A DNA stretch of 64,000 nt, taken from contig NZ_LZMD01000046.1 of assembly GCF_001668575.1 (NCBI RefSeq), positions 124,001 through 188,000 of the forward strand, in the 5' to 3' direction. The notes below the pieces were generated by a model. It saw only the letters and a list, made by a program, of their open reading frames with translations, was not told where the DNA came from and ran no database searches. The position numbers were made by a program, and so were the translations under genes. Source of the DNA: Mycobacterium sp. 1164985.4 (lineage in GTDB: Bacteria; Actinomycetota; Actinomycetes; Mycobacteriales; Mycobacteriaceae). This document shows, piece by piece, positions 29,738 through 38,661 of this stretch; the stretch's first letter is position 1, and each line of letters opens with the position of its first letter.

Positions 29738-30605
29738 CGATTGCCTCCGTTGTGGCGCGGGACCAGGCGCGGGCGACCATCGTCGCGCCGACCTTGGCCC
29801 GGTAGGTGGCCGACCCCTGCAAGTCGGACGGGATGTCCTCGAGGCCGGTCAGTGCGAGCCTGCCGACCTCCTCGGCGCTGAGCTCACCGACGGGGCGACC
29901 GGTGACGGCCTCCTCGGCGGCGGTGCCGCGCAGCGGCGTCGATCCCAGGCCCAACAAGCCTATGCCGCAACGGGTTACCCGGTCGTCGGTGCCGAGTTCG
30001 ACCGCCACCGCAGCACCCGCGATCGCGAAGTCGCCGTGACGGCGGGCGAATTCCTCCAGCGCGAAACCGGATCGCTCACCCCACACGGGGAAGTGCACCG
30101 CGGTCAACATCTCCCCGGGCTGCAGCGAGGTTTCCCAGAGGCCGGTGAAGAAGTCCTTCGCCGCAATCTGCCGAGACCCCGTCGAGGACACCGCATCCAT
30201 CTGCGCGTCGAGCGCCAACGCCACCGCCGCATACTCTGCCGCGGGGTCGGCGTGTGCGATGGCGCCACCGAGCGTGCCCCTGGTCCGGATCTGGAAGTGC
30301 CCGATGTGTGGCGTGGCCAGCGTCAGCAGCGGAACCGATTCCGCCACTTCGTCATCCATGCCGACGAACGAGTGCGGGGTGCCCGCTGCCACGCGCACCG
30401 CGCCGTCCACCAAGTCGATGCTGCGAAGCTCGTCGATGCGGGAGATGTCGATGAGGTTGTCGAAGTGCGTCAGCCGCATCGCCAGCATCGGCACCAGACT
30501 CTGCCCGCCCGCAAGGATTTTCGCATCCTCGCCGAACTCGGCGAGCATGTCGACCGCCTCCTTGACCGAGTCCGGGCGATGGTAGGTGAACGGAGCGGCT
30601 TTCAT
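29730..30605 (-). CDS. molybdenum hydroxylase FAD subunit (CoxM-like)
   Basis: A 291-residue FAD-binding subunit of the CoxM type: AGGQSLVPMLAMR near residue 33 and GTLGGAIAHADPAAE near residue 108 bind FAD, followed by the CO-dehydrogenase flavoprotein C-terminal domain. It overlaps the CoxG-like gene by 4 bases upstream and the small-subunit gene by 8 bases downstream, so the three are translated from one message. Confidence 0.92.
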   Translation of the reverse strand: MKAAPFTYHRPDSVKEAVDMLAEFGEDAKILAGGQSLVPMLAMRLTHFDNLIDISRIDELRSIDLVDGAVRVAAGTPHSFVGMDDEVAESVPLLTLATPHIGHFQIRTRGTLGGAIAHADPAAEYAAVALALDAQMDAVSSTGSRQIAAKDFFTGLWETSLQPGEMLTAVHFPVWGERSGFALEEFARRHGDFAIAGAAVAVELGTDDRVTRCGIGLLGLGSTPLRGTAAEEAVTGRPVGELSAEEVGRLALTGLEDIPSDLQGSATYRAKVGATMVARAWSRATTEAIDA

Positions 30606-31333
30606 GACCGCAGCCGCTCCGTCGGCGAGCTGAGCAGCCTGGCCAATGCGGCCTGCAGGTCGTCTGCTAGCACCGCGGCCGGTGCCTTCTTGCGACGCCG
30701 GCCGATGAGGAAGCCGACCGCCAAGCCGCCGGCGACGGCGGCCGCGACCGGGGCGGCCCGCTTGGCCATCGGCAGCGCAACGACTTTGAGCATGTCGATG
30801 GAATCCCCGGCGTCGGCCTGGGCCGTCGCCGCGGCCGCCTCCGCCGTCGGGGCGGTGGTCGGCGCGGAGGCTCCGTTCGTCGCGCCGTCGCCGAGCACGC
30901 TGGCCTCCAGCGACTTGGCGAACTGGCCGATCAGGTTGGATGCCACGTCGGCGAGCACGCCGCGTCCGAATTGAGCGGCCTTACCGGAGATCGTCAGATC
31001 GGTGTTGATGTAGACGACGGTGCCCGCGGCCCCCTCGTCCTTGAGCTGCGCGGTGACGATGGCCGCGGCGTTGCCGCTGCCGCGGGTCTCCTTGCCCTCG
31101 GCCTTGAGCACGACGCGCTGGGCGGCGGCGTCCTTCTCCTGAAACGAGGCAACACCCTTGTAGGACACCGTGATCGGGCCGACCTTGACCTTCACCGCGC
31201 CAGTGAAGTCATCGCCGTCAACCGACAGCAGCGTGGCCCCGGGCAGGCACGGAGCGACACGCTCGACGTCGGTCAGCACCTCCCACGTCTTGTCGGCAGG
31301 CACCGCGACCCGAAACTCGTTGTTCAGTTCCAC
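30602..31333 (-). CDS. CoxG-like SRPBCC protein with C-terminal membrane anchor
   Basis: A 243-residue protein: a CoxG/SRPBCC domain (residues 1-145, starting MELNNEFRVAVPADKTWEVL), an alanine/threonine-rich linker, and a single C-terminal hydrophobic helix (VAAAVAGGLAVGFLIG) followed by RRRKK. In mycobacterial CO dehydrogenase, CoxG is reported to recruit the enzyme to the membrane and carry menaquinone. The same job, giving the hydroxylase access to the respiratory quinone pool, is inferred here. Confidence 0.85.
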   Translation of the reverse strand: MELNNEFRVAVPADKTWEVLTDVERVAPCLPGATLLSVDGDDFTGAVKVKVGPITVSYKGVASFQEKDAAAQRVVLKAEGKETRGSGNAAAIVTAQLKDEGAAGTVVYINTDLTISGKAAQFGRGVLADVASNLIGQFAKSLEASVLGDGATNGASAPTTAPTAEAAAATAQADAGDSIDMLKVVALPMAKRAAPVAAAVAGGLAVGFLIGRRRKKAPAAVLADDLQAALARLLSSPTERLRS

Positions 31334-31340
31334 TTGATCC

Positions 31341-33683
31341 TCACTTCTGGGCTTTCTCGATAGCCTCGACGATCGCGGCCGGGCTGGCGGGCAGGCGGGT
31401 CAGGGTGACGCCGAGAGGTGCCAGGGCGTCGTTGATCGCGTTGATGACGGCGGGTGTCGAGCCGATGGCGCCGCCCTCGCCGACACCCTTGTATCCGCCG
31501 ACACCGGGTCCGGGGATCTCGACGTGGCCGTATTCGATCGCGGGCACCTCGGTGGCTGTCGGCAGCAGGTAGTCGACGAAGGTGCTCGACAGCGGGTTGC
31601 CGTCGTCGTCGTAGGCCATGTCCTCGAGCAACGCCCCGCCGATGCCCTGCACCGTGCCGCCGGCGATCTGCCCCTCGACGACGTTGGGGTTGATCATCGG
31701 GCCGACGTCCTCGCTGACGATGTAGCGGGTCAGCGTGACTCGCCCCGTCTCGACGTCGACCTCACACGTGCACGCGTGCGTGGCGTTCGCCCAGTGGATC
31801 GGCGCCTGCGACGTGAACCGCGCGGTGGCCTCCAGCGAGGCCGACACGCCCGGTGGCAGCTGCCCGGGTTCGTAGTACGCGCGGTACGCCAGGTCGGCGA
31901 AAGTGACGCTCTTGTCCGGGTTTTCGCGCACCACCGCGCGCGAACCCGCCAGCTCGATATCGGACTCCTCTACCTCGAGGTGCGGGGCCGCCATCGCGAT
32001 GATCTGCTTGCGCAGCATCGCGCCGGCCTCGGCCACCGCACCTGCGGTCATCGGACCGCTGCGGCTGCCCTGCGTGCCCGCGCCGTACGGCGTGACCGCG
32101 GTGTCGCCCTGGATCGTCGACACATCGGCGATGTCGGCGCCCAGCGCGTCGGCGGTCAGTTGAACCACGGTGGTCTCGATGCTGTTCCCGGTCGAGCCGC
32201 CGTTGACGTAGACGTTGATCTTGCCCGTCGGTTCCATCCGGATCGTCGCACCCTCGGATGCGAGGTGACCCGTCGCGGCACCCGTCGGCTCGATGTACGC
32301 CGAGAACCCGAGCCCGATGTAGCGACCGTCGGCCAGCGCCTCGGCCTGCTCCTTGCGGAAGCCTTCGTGGTCGAGGATCTTCACGGCCTGCTCGAAGGTG
32401 TCGGCGGGGGCGACGTGGTCGTAGGGCATGCCGTTGGGGTTGAAGTACGGCATTTCGTCGCCGCGCAGGATGTTGCGCCGGCGCAGTTCGACCGGATCCA
32501 TACCGATCTTGCGCGCGGCGATGTCGAAAAGTACTTCGCGGGCAAGCGTTTCGTACTGCCAGGGCCCGCGGTAGGCGGCCAGCCCGGCGGTGTTGGAGAA
32601 CACCGTCTTGTAGTTGAAGCTGGCCTTCGGCACCCGGTACGGGCCGGGGAAGAACATGCCCACCGCGGCGGTGGTCAGGACCGGGTACGGCGTGGGGTAC
32701 GCGCCGACGTCGTAGGCGAAGTCGATGTCGACGGCCAGGATGGTGCCCTCCTCGTCGAGCGCCACCCGGGCGGTGCCGTCGACGTGGCGGGCCTGTCCGG
32801 CCGACATCAGATTCTCGCGGCGGTCCTCGATCCACTTCAGGGGTGCGGGAACCTTGCGCGCGGCCAGCATGATGCACATGTCCTCGCGCATCGGCACGAC
32901 CTTCTGCCCGAAGCCGCCGCCGGTGTCGCGCATGATGACCCGCACGTTGTGCGCCGGGATGCCGAGCAGGCGGGCACAGAACGCGCGCAACTCGTGCGGC
33001 GTCTGCGTCGACGCCCACAGCGTCAGTTCGCCGGTCGCGGGTGTCCATTCCACGACCATGCCGCGGCATTCGATCGGCACCGGCGCGTAGATCTGCTGGT
33101 AGACGTTCGCCGATGCAACGCAGGCGGCGTTGGAGAAGGTCTCCTCGTCTGGCGGCGCGCCGCCCATGCCGCCGGCGACGTTGTCCGGATAGGCCTCGTG
33201 GACGACGGGCACACCGGCCTCGGCACCGCCGATCGCCTTGGTGAAATCGGCGACGGCAGGCAGGGGTTCGTAGTCGACGTCGACGGCATCGACGGCATCC
33301 TCGGCGAGGTAGCGGCTGTCGGCGACGACGAGCGCGATCGGATCGCCGACGAACTTGACCTCACCCTCGGCCAGCGGCGGCCGCGGGGTGTCCGGGATGT
33401 CCTTGCCGGCGACCGCGTGCCACGCCTCCTTGACGTCGGGATTGAGGTCGTCGGCGGTGAACACTGCATGGACGCCGGGCATGGCCAGCGCGGCTGACGC
33501 GTCGATGCCCTTGATACTGGCCCTCGCGAATGGGCTTCGCACGAAGCAGGCGTGCAGCATGCCGGGGCGTACGACATCGTCGACGAACGTTCCGCGACCG
33601 GTGAGAAGCCGGTTGTCCTCGACGCGCGCGACCCGGGTTCCTGCATAACGGGTCGCGACCTTCTCCGCTGAAGCAGAAGTCAC
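31341..33683 (-). CDS. molybdenum hydroxylase large subunit (CoxL-like, not CO dehydrogenase form I or II)
   Basis: A 780-residue molybdopterin-cytosine-dinucleotide subunit with the Mo-cofactor motif GGGFGQK (255-261) and the catalytic Glu736 in GVGEGGA. The active-site loop at residues 370-375 is AYRGPW. True CO dehydrogenases carry AYxCSFR (form I) or AYRGAGR (form II), so CO oxidation is unlikely; an aldehyde, N-heterocycle or similar substrate is more plausible. It heads the unit large-CoxG-FAD-2Fe2S and lies 73 bases from the XdhC-like gene. Length is normal for the family. Confidence 0.9.
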   Translation of the reverse strand: MTSASAEKVATRYAGTRVARVEDNRLLTGRGTFVDDVVRPGMLHACFVRSPFARASIKGIDASAALAMPGVHAVFTADDLNPDVKEAWHAVAGKDIPDTPRPPLAEGEVKFVGDPIALVVADSRYLAEDAVDAVDVDYEPLPAVADFTKAIGGAEAGVPVVHEAYPDNVAGGMGGAPPDEETFSNAACVASANVYQQIYAPVPIECRGMVVEWTPATGELTLWASTQTPHELRAFCARLLGIPAHNVRVIMRDTGGGFGQKVVPMREDMCIMLAARKVPAPLKWIEDRRENLMSAGQARHVDGTARVALDEEGTILAVDIDFAYDVGAYPTPYPVLTTAAVGMFFPGPYRVPKASFNYKTVFSNTAGLAAYRGPWQYETLAREVLFDIAARKIGMDPVELRRRNILRGDEMPYFNPNGMPYDHVAPADTFEQAVKILDHEGFRKEQAEALADGRYIGLGFSAYIEPTGAATGHLASEGATIRMEPTGKINVYVNGGSTGNSIETTVVQLTADALGADIADVSTIQGDTAVTPYGAGTQGSRSGPMTAGAVAEAGAMLRKQIIAMAAPHLEVEESDIELAGSRAVVRENPDKSVTFADLAYRAYYEPGQLPPGVSASLEATARFTSQAPIHWANATHACTCEVDVETGRVTLTRYIVSEDVGPMINPNVVEGQIAGGTVQGIGGALLEDMAYDDDGNPLSSTFVDYLLPTATEVPAIEYGHVEIPGPGVGGYKGVGEGGAIGSTPAVINAINDALAPLGVTLTRLPASPAAIVEAIEKAQK

Positions 33684-33756
33684 GGTTCACCCTTCTCTTC
33701 GCCGTGTAAAGAGTGACGTTATCGCATTCGAGAACGACATTTCCATACGCGCTGTC

Positions 33757-34878
33757 TCATCGTTCGTGATGGATGCGCCCGTCGGTATCGCTGAGCGGTG
33801 CGCCGCCGCCACCCCACCTGCGGGCGATGATCTCCGCGGCGATCGAAACCGCGGTCTCCTCCGGGGTGCGGGCCCCGAGATCGAGTCCGATCGGGCTGGC
33901 CAACCGCGTCAGTTCCGCGTCGGTGAGCCCGGCCTCGCGCAAACGGCCCATCCGGTCGTCGTGGGTCCGGCGCGAGCCCATCACCCCGATGTAGCCGACC
34001 TCGGGCAGGCGCAGCGCGACCTGCAGCACTGGCACGTCGAACTTCGGGTCGTGGGTGAGCACGCAGATCGCGGTGCGGGCGTCGATTGCGCCCAGCTCGG
34101 CCTGTTCTACCAGGTAGCGGTCGGGCCAGTTGACGACGACCTCATGCGCGCCGGGGAAGCGGGCCGGCGTGGCGAACACCGGGCGGGCGTCGCACACGGT
34201 GACGCGGTATCCGAGCAGCGCCCCCTGCTGCGCGAGCGCGCCCGCGAAGTCGATCGCGCCGAAGATCAGCATTCGCGGCGGCGGCGCGTGGCTGGCGACG
34301 AACACCTCCATGCCGGTCTCCTGGCGCTGACCGTCGGGTCCGTACGACAGCACGCCGGTACGGCCGGCGGCGAGCAGCCCGCGCGCATCGTCGGTGACGG
34401 CGGCGTCCAGGCGCGCCGAGCCCAGCGAGCCGTCGACCGAATCCGTCCCGATCACCAGGCGGCGCCCGACCCGGTCGGGGTCGGGATGGGCGATGACGGT
34501 GGCGACCGCGATCGGCCGGTGGGCGGCGATGTCGTCGGCGATGGCCTGCAGCTGGGGGAAGGTGCCCTGCGACATCGGCTCGGCGAAGACGTCGATGATG
34601 CCGCCGCACGTGAGACCGACGGCGAAGGCGTCGTCGTCGCTGATGCCGTAGCGCTGCAGTTCGGGGCGGCCGGAGGAGACCACGTCGTTGGCCAATTCGT
34701 ACACGGCGGCCTCGACGCAGCCACCCGACACGGAACCGGCGACTGAGCCGTCGGGGCAGACCACCATGGTCGCGCCGGGTTGGCGCGGCGCCGAGTGAAT
34801 CGTGCGCACGACCGTGGCCACACCGGCGGTGCCCCCGTCCCGCCACACGGTCAGCAACTCGTCGAGCACCTCGCGCAC
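33757..34878 (-). CDS. XdhC/CoxF-family molybdenum-cofactor maturation protein
   Basis: A 373-residue XdhC-family protein: N-terminal XdhC/CoxI domain with SVSGGCVEAAV (about residue 50) and LTCGG, and a C-terminal Rossmann domain (MLIFGAIDFAGALAQQG; GYIGVMGSRRTH). These proteins bind and help sulfurate or insert the molybdenum cofactor into their partner hydroxylase. GTG start at 34878. It is upstream of and on the same strand as the large subunit, and probably dedicated to it. Confidence 0.88.
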   Translation of the reverse strand: MREVLDELLTVWRDGGTAGVATVVRTIHSAPRQPGATMVVCPDGSVAGSVSGGCVEAAVYELANDVVSSGRPELQRYGISDDDAFAVGLTCGGIIDVFAEPMSQGTFPQLQAIADDIAAHRPIAVATVIAHPDPDRVGRRLVIGTDSVDGSLGSARLDAAVTDDARGLLAAGRTGVLSYGPDGQRQETGMEVFVASHAPPPRMLIFGAIDFAGALAQQGALLGYRVTVCDARPVFATPARFPGAHEVVVNWPDRYLVEQAELGAIDARTAICVLTHDPKFDVPVLQVALRLPEVGYIGVMGSRRTHDDRMGRLREAGLTDAELTRLASPIGLDLGARTPEETAVSIAAEIIARRWGGGGAPLSDTDGRIHHER

Positions 34879-34950
34879 GCTCGCAGTCTAAGCCCGCGAC
34901 GCTGTGCGAGTGCTCAGCGGTGCGCGGCGCGATCGGCGGACGGCTCGCTG

Positions 34951-35883
34951 TTGTGGCTCTATCGTTGGGGAATCGCTTGGAAACTGCCCAAACAGCTCTC
35001 GATTCCGCGGCTGCCGTCGTTGCCCGCGTTGGCCTCGGCCGCGAACGTCCCGGAGGGCCGGATGGTGGAGCTCCCGGGTCGTGGCGCGACCTACGTCGTC
35101 GACTCGGGGCACCGGGACGGCCCCGTCTTCATCTTGTTGCACTCGGTGGCGTGCACGGGTGTCATGACGTGGTACCCCGCGTTGGACGCATTGCAGAACC
35201 TCGGGAGGGTCGTCGTCTTCGACCAACGCGGTCACGGTCAGGGCATCACATCGCATCGGTTCCTGCTCGAGGACTGCGCCGACGACGTCGCCGCCCTCGC
35301 TGATGCCCTGCACATCGACACGTTCGTGCCGGTCGGGTACTCGATGGGCTCACTTGTAGCCCAACTGGTTTGGAGGCGGCATCCAACGCGGGTCGACGGG
35401 TTGGTGCTGTGTGCCGCAGCTGCTGCCGTCAACCGCGCCAGCTACGAGCGGGTCGCGACCGGTCTCTTCGCCGCGCTGCTCGAATCGCTGAGCCCGCCCG
35501 CACGGCGACTCACGCCCGCCGCGATGGCGGCCGCCGGCGCTTTCCAGAACCATCAGTGGCTTCTCAACCAGGTGCGGAGCACGTCACCCGGCGCGATCAC
35601 CCGGGCCCTGGCGGAGGTCATCCGGTTCGACTCGACGACATGGATTCACCAGGTCGATGTCCCGACGGCGGTGGTGGTGACGACACGCGACCGGGCCTTC
35701 GGGGTGCGCCGGCAGCGGTGGTTGGCGAGCCGGATACCCGACGCCGAAACCTTCGACGTGGACGCCGGACACGCCGGATGCACCTTCGCCTCCGACAAGT
35801 TCGTCGCCGCGCTCCTCGCCGCGGCTGAGTCGGTGAGCGGCCGCCTACCGCCGACCGGGCGTTACGAGACCGCTGAAGGTTAA
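34951..35883 (+). CDS. alpha/beta-hydrolase
   Basis: An alpha/beta-hydrolase with the oxyanion region LHSVACTG, a nucleophile elbow GYSMGSLVA, and a C-terminal His in DAGHAGC. The start is uncertain: TTG at 34951 keeps a hydrophobic, proline-rich N-terminus (LWLYRWGIAWKLPKQL) that seems genuine, while ATG 35062 has a better GGAGG site and would give about 273 residues. The next gene (WS/DGAT) starts four bases after the stop, so both probably act in lipid turnover, for example as lipase and acyltransferase (inference). Confidence 0.75.
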   Translation: MWLYRWGIAWKLPKQLSIPRLPSLPALASAANVPEGRMVELPGRGATYVVDSGHRDGPVFILLHSVACTGVMTWYPALDALQNLGRVVVFDQRGHGQGITSHRFLLEDCADDVAALADALHIDTFVPVGYSMGSLVAQLVWRRHPTRVDGLVLCAAAAAVNRASYERVATGLFAALLESLSPPARRLTPAAMAAAGAFQNHQWLLNQVRSTSPGAITRALAEVIRFDSTTWIHQVDVPTAVVVTTRDRAFGVRRQRWLASRIPDAETFDVDAGHAGCTFASDKFVAALLAAAESVSGRLPPTGRYETAEG

Positions 35884-35887
35884 CGAT

Positions 35888-37351
35888 ATGAAGCGCCTCA
35901 GTGGTTGGGACTCACTGCTGCTGTCCAGCGAGACGCCGAACGTGCATCAGCATACGCTCAAGATCGCAGTGATCGACACATCGTTGTTCGAGGGGGAGCC
36001 GACGTTCGACGCGTTCCTCAAGACGTTCCGCGAGCGCCTGCCTGCCCTGGATCCGTTGCGGTATGAACTCGTCGACGTTCCTCTGCGCCTGCATCGGCCG
36101 GTGTGGCGCGAAGGTGCCGACATCGACCTCGGCTATCACGTCCGAAAAGTCGTCGTGCCGGACCCGCGCGGGCGTGCGGGGCTCGAGGCGCTGATCGGGC
36201 GGATCGCGAGCACGCCCCTGGACCGCAACCGGCCGCTGTGGGAGCTGTATTACGCCGAAGGGCTGGCCGAAAACCGCGTCGCGGTGATCGGCAAGGTGCA
36301 CCACGCGTTGGCCGACGGCGTCGCGTCGGCGAACCTGATGGCCCGTGCGATGGAATGGCCAGGCGCCGAGACGCGGGACTACCGTCCTGGCCGCGACGCC
36401 GAATCGCCTTCAGCCGCACGTCTGCTCGCGTTCGCGGGACGGGACCACCTCCGCCAGCTCGCGGGCCTGCCCGGCGTCCTCAAGGAAGTCGCCGTAGGCG
36501 CCTACCGACTCCAGCGGCGAGCGCGTCAACGTCGTCATCATCCGGAACTCGCAGAACGATTCAGGCCTCCGCCGACCTTCCTCAACCGCAAGCTCTCGGC
36601 AGGACGTGCCTTCGCGACGGCGACGCTGTCGCTCGACGAGGTGAAAGCGACCAGCAAACATCTCGAGGCGACCATCAACGACGTGGTGCTGGCGATCGCC
36701 GCCGGCGGGCTGCGCACCCTGCTCATCGAGCATGACAGGAGCGCCGACGAGGCGCTCATCGCCTCCGTTCCAGCCTCGACCGACACCTCACCGGACCGGA
36801 TCTCCGGCAACGAGTTGAGCACCATGCTGGTGTCCCTGCCGGTGCAGATTGCCGACCCCCTGGATCGGGTCCGCGTGATCCAAACAGCCACACGGATGGC
36901 CAAAGAGGACAACGAGCTGCTCGGCCCGGCCACCGTCGGCAAGGGTCTGCGATACGTTCCGCCCGCGGCGGCCCGCGCAATCTTCCGGTGGACGTCGCAA
37001 CGCGAGGCGCCGAACCAGTTGTTCAACCTGATCGTGTCGAACGTTCCGGGACCCCGCCAACGCGGCCGAATCGCCGGAGCGGTGGTCACCGAGATCTACT
37101 CGGTCGGGCCGCTGGCCGCCGGTTCGGCGATGAACATGACGGTCTGGAGCTACGCCGATCAGCTCAACATCTCGGTGCTCTGCGACGATCTGGTGTTTCC
37201 CGACGCCCACACCGCGACGGACGCGTTCATCACCGCCTTCGCCGATCTACGCCGAGCCGGCGGCCTAGGGGACACGACCACCGACGTGTCGGGCGCCTTG
37301 CCGCGCGTCAGCGCGCGTCGAACGCGATGGGAAGCGTCGCCGGGCCGGTGA
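35888..37351 (+). CDS. wax ester synthase/diacylglycerol acyltransferase (WS/DGAT)
   Basis: A 487-residue WS/DGAT (Tgs) enzyme that esterifies an alcohol or diacylglycerol with acyl-CoA, making storage lipids. The catalytic HHALADG motif is at residues 138-144, and NLIVSNVPGP near residue 375 is the second family signature. Length is normal. It is translated with the preceding hydrolase. The 3' end overlaps the convergent P450 gene by 44 bases, an unusually long overlap. Confidence 0.93.
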   Translation: MKRLSGWDSLLLSSETPNVHQHTLKIAVIDTSLFEGEPTFDAFLKTFRERLPALDPLRYELVDVPLRLHRPVWREGADIDLGYHVRKVVVPDPRGRAGLEALIGRIASTPLDRNRPLWELYYAEGLAENRVAVIGKVHHALADGVASANLMARAMEWPGAETRDYRPGRDAESPSAARLLAFAGRDHLRQLAGLPGVLKEVAVGAYRLQRRARQRRHHPELAERFRPPPTFLNRKLSAGRAFATATLSLDEVKATSKHLEATINDVVLAIAAGGLRTLLIEHDRSADEALIASVPASTDTSPDRISGNELSTMLVSLPVQIADPLDRVRVIQTATRMAKEDNELLGPATVGKGLRYVPPAAARAIFRWTSQREAPNQLFNLIVSNVPGPRQRGRIAGAVVTEIYSVGPLAAGSAMNMTVWSYADQLNISVLCDDLVFPDAHTATDAFITAFADLRRAGGLGDTTTDVSGALPRVSARRTRWEASPGR

Positions 37352-38567
37352 TCCCGACCAACGGCTTCCACGTCGCGGGCCCGGCGCGCCGCAGATCGCG
37401 CATACGGTTGGACATCACGACGAGCGCCTCGGCCAGTTCGCGCCGGGCCAGATTGGCGCCGAGGCAGTAGTGCGCACCCGCCCCGAACGTCTGCATCGGC
37501 GCGGCGCCCTGCCTGGTGATGTCCAGACGCTCTGGGTCGTCGTAGGCGTTCGGATCCCGGTTTGCACTGGCCGTATTGACCAGCACGAAGGTGCCTGCCG
37601 GAATGGTCACGCCGTCGTAGGAGACGTCCTCGATCGTCATCCGCATCGCACCGAAGACCACAGGGTAGAACCGCATCACCTCCTCGACGGCGTTCATCGC
37701 GAGCTCGGGACGTTCGGCGAGCAACTCCCATTGGTCGGGGTGGTCGCAGAACACGTCCACCGCCGCGGCGAGCTGGTTGCGGGTGGTGTCGGTGCCGGCC
37801 ATCAGGATGCCCGCCGCCAGCATCCGCAATTCCTCGATGCTCAACCGGTCGCCGTCGTCCTCGGCGCGGATCAACTCGGAGATGAGATCGTCGGTGAGAG
37901 AATCGCGACGTTCGGCGACCATCCCGTCGACGTAGTCGTCGAGCTCGGCCCAGGCTTGCAGAATCACCGGCTCGTGTTCGGCCGCGTTCCACTCGAACAG
38001 CTTGAAGAAGTCGTCGGCCCACTCGGAGAACAATTTCCAGTCTTCGCTCGGGGCGCCGAGCAGCTCGGCGATGACCGGCACCGGATACGGGCGCGCGATG
38101 TCCTCCACGACCTCGCAGCGCCCCGTGTCCGCCAGCGGGTCGACAAGACCGGAGATGATCTCGGTGATCGTCGTCTCGAGCCGCCCCACCGAGCGCGGCG
38201 TGAACGCCTTGCACACCAGGCGGCGAAGCCGGGAGTGGGTCTCGCCATTGACGCTGAGCAGTGTGCTGACCGCGCGGTCCCACAGCGGCCCCGAGGTGAT
38301 GCCCTGAGCCTCGAGTCCAAGTCCCGGCGGCACGCACATGCGGTGGTCGCGCAGCGCCGCCCGGACCGTTTCGTAGCTCAACAGCTCGGGTCCGTGAGCG
38401 CCCATCACGACCGGTCCCGCGCTCCGTGCCTCGGCGATCCGCCGGTGCGCCTCGTGTGCGCTGGGGGCGTCCTCGTAGGAAACAGTAGGCAGGTCGGCCT
38501 CGAAAACGCTCGGACTGCGCCGATCGACCGAGGCGATGTCCGTGTCGAAGTTGGTGGTGACGCTCAT
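37308..38567 (-). CDS. cytochrome P450
   Basis: A 419-residue bacterial class I P450: I-helix AGTDTT, ExxR in EEVMRFYP, and the heme loop FGAGAHYCLGANLAR with its cysteine ligand. Start ATG at 38567 behind AGGAGG. No ferredoxin gene is adjacent, so redox partners come from elsewhere. The CYP family and substrate cannot be assigned safely. Transcribed toward the WS/DGAT gene and divergent from the dipeptidase gene (94-base gap). Confidence 0.9.
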   Translation of the reverse strand: MSVTTNFDTDIASVDRRSPSVFEADLPTVSYEDAPSAHEAHRRIAEARSAGPVVMGAHGPELLSYETVRAALRDHRMCVPPGLGLEAQGITSGPLWDRAVSTLLSVNGETHSRLRRLVCKAFTPRSVGRLETTITEIISGLVDPLADTGRCEVVEDIARPYPVPVIAELLGAPSEDWKLFSEWADDFFKLFEWNAAEHEPVILQAWAELDDYVDGMVAERRDSLTDDLISELIRAEDDGDRLSIEELRMLAAGILMAGTDTTRNQLAAAVDVFCDHPDQWELLAERPELAMNAVEEVMRFYPVVFGAMRMTIEDVSYDGVTIPAGTFVLVNTASANRDPNAYDDPERLDITRQGAAPMQTFGAGAHYCLGANLARRELAEALVVMSNRMRDLRRAGPATWKPLVGITGPATLPIAFDAR

Positions 38568-38661
38568 GGGGGCCTCCTCGGCGTGACGACACTTCGATGC
38601 TCGGTTCCGCCGACGAAGCGGACTAGCGTAGGCGACTACTCCACTCCGGAAACGAGGCGCA

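Noticed and set aside
29267..33683. Aerobic CO dehydrogenase operon
   Set aside because: The gene set fits, but the large-subunit loop AYRGPW is not a CO dehydrogenase signature, so the name was not used as a function.
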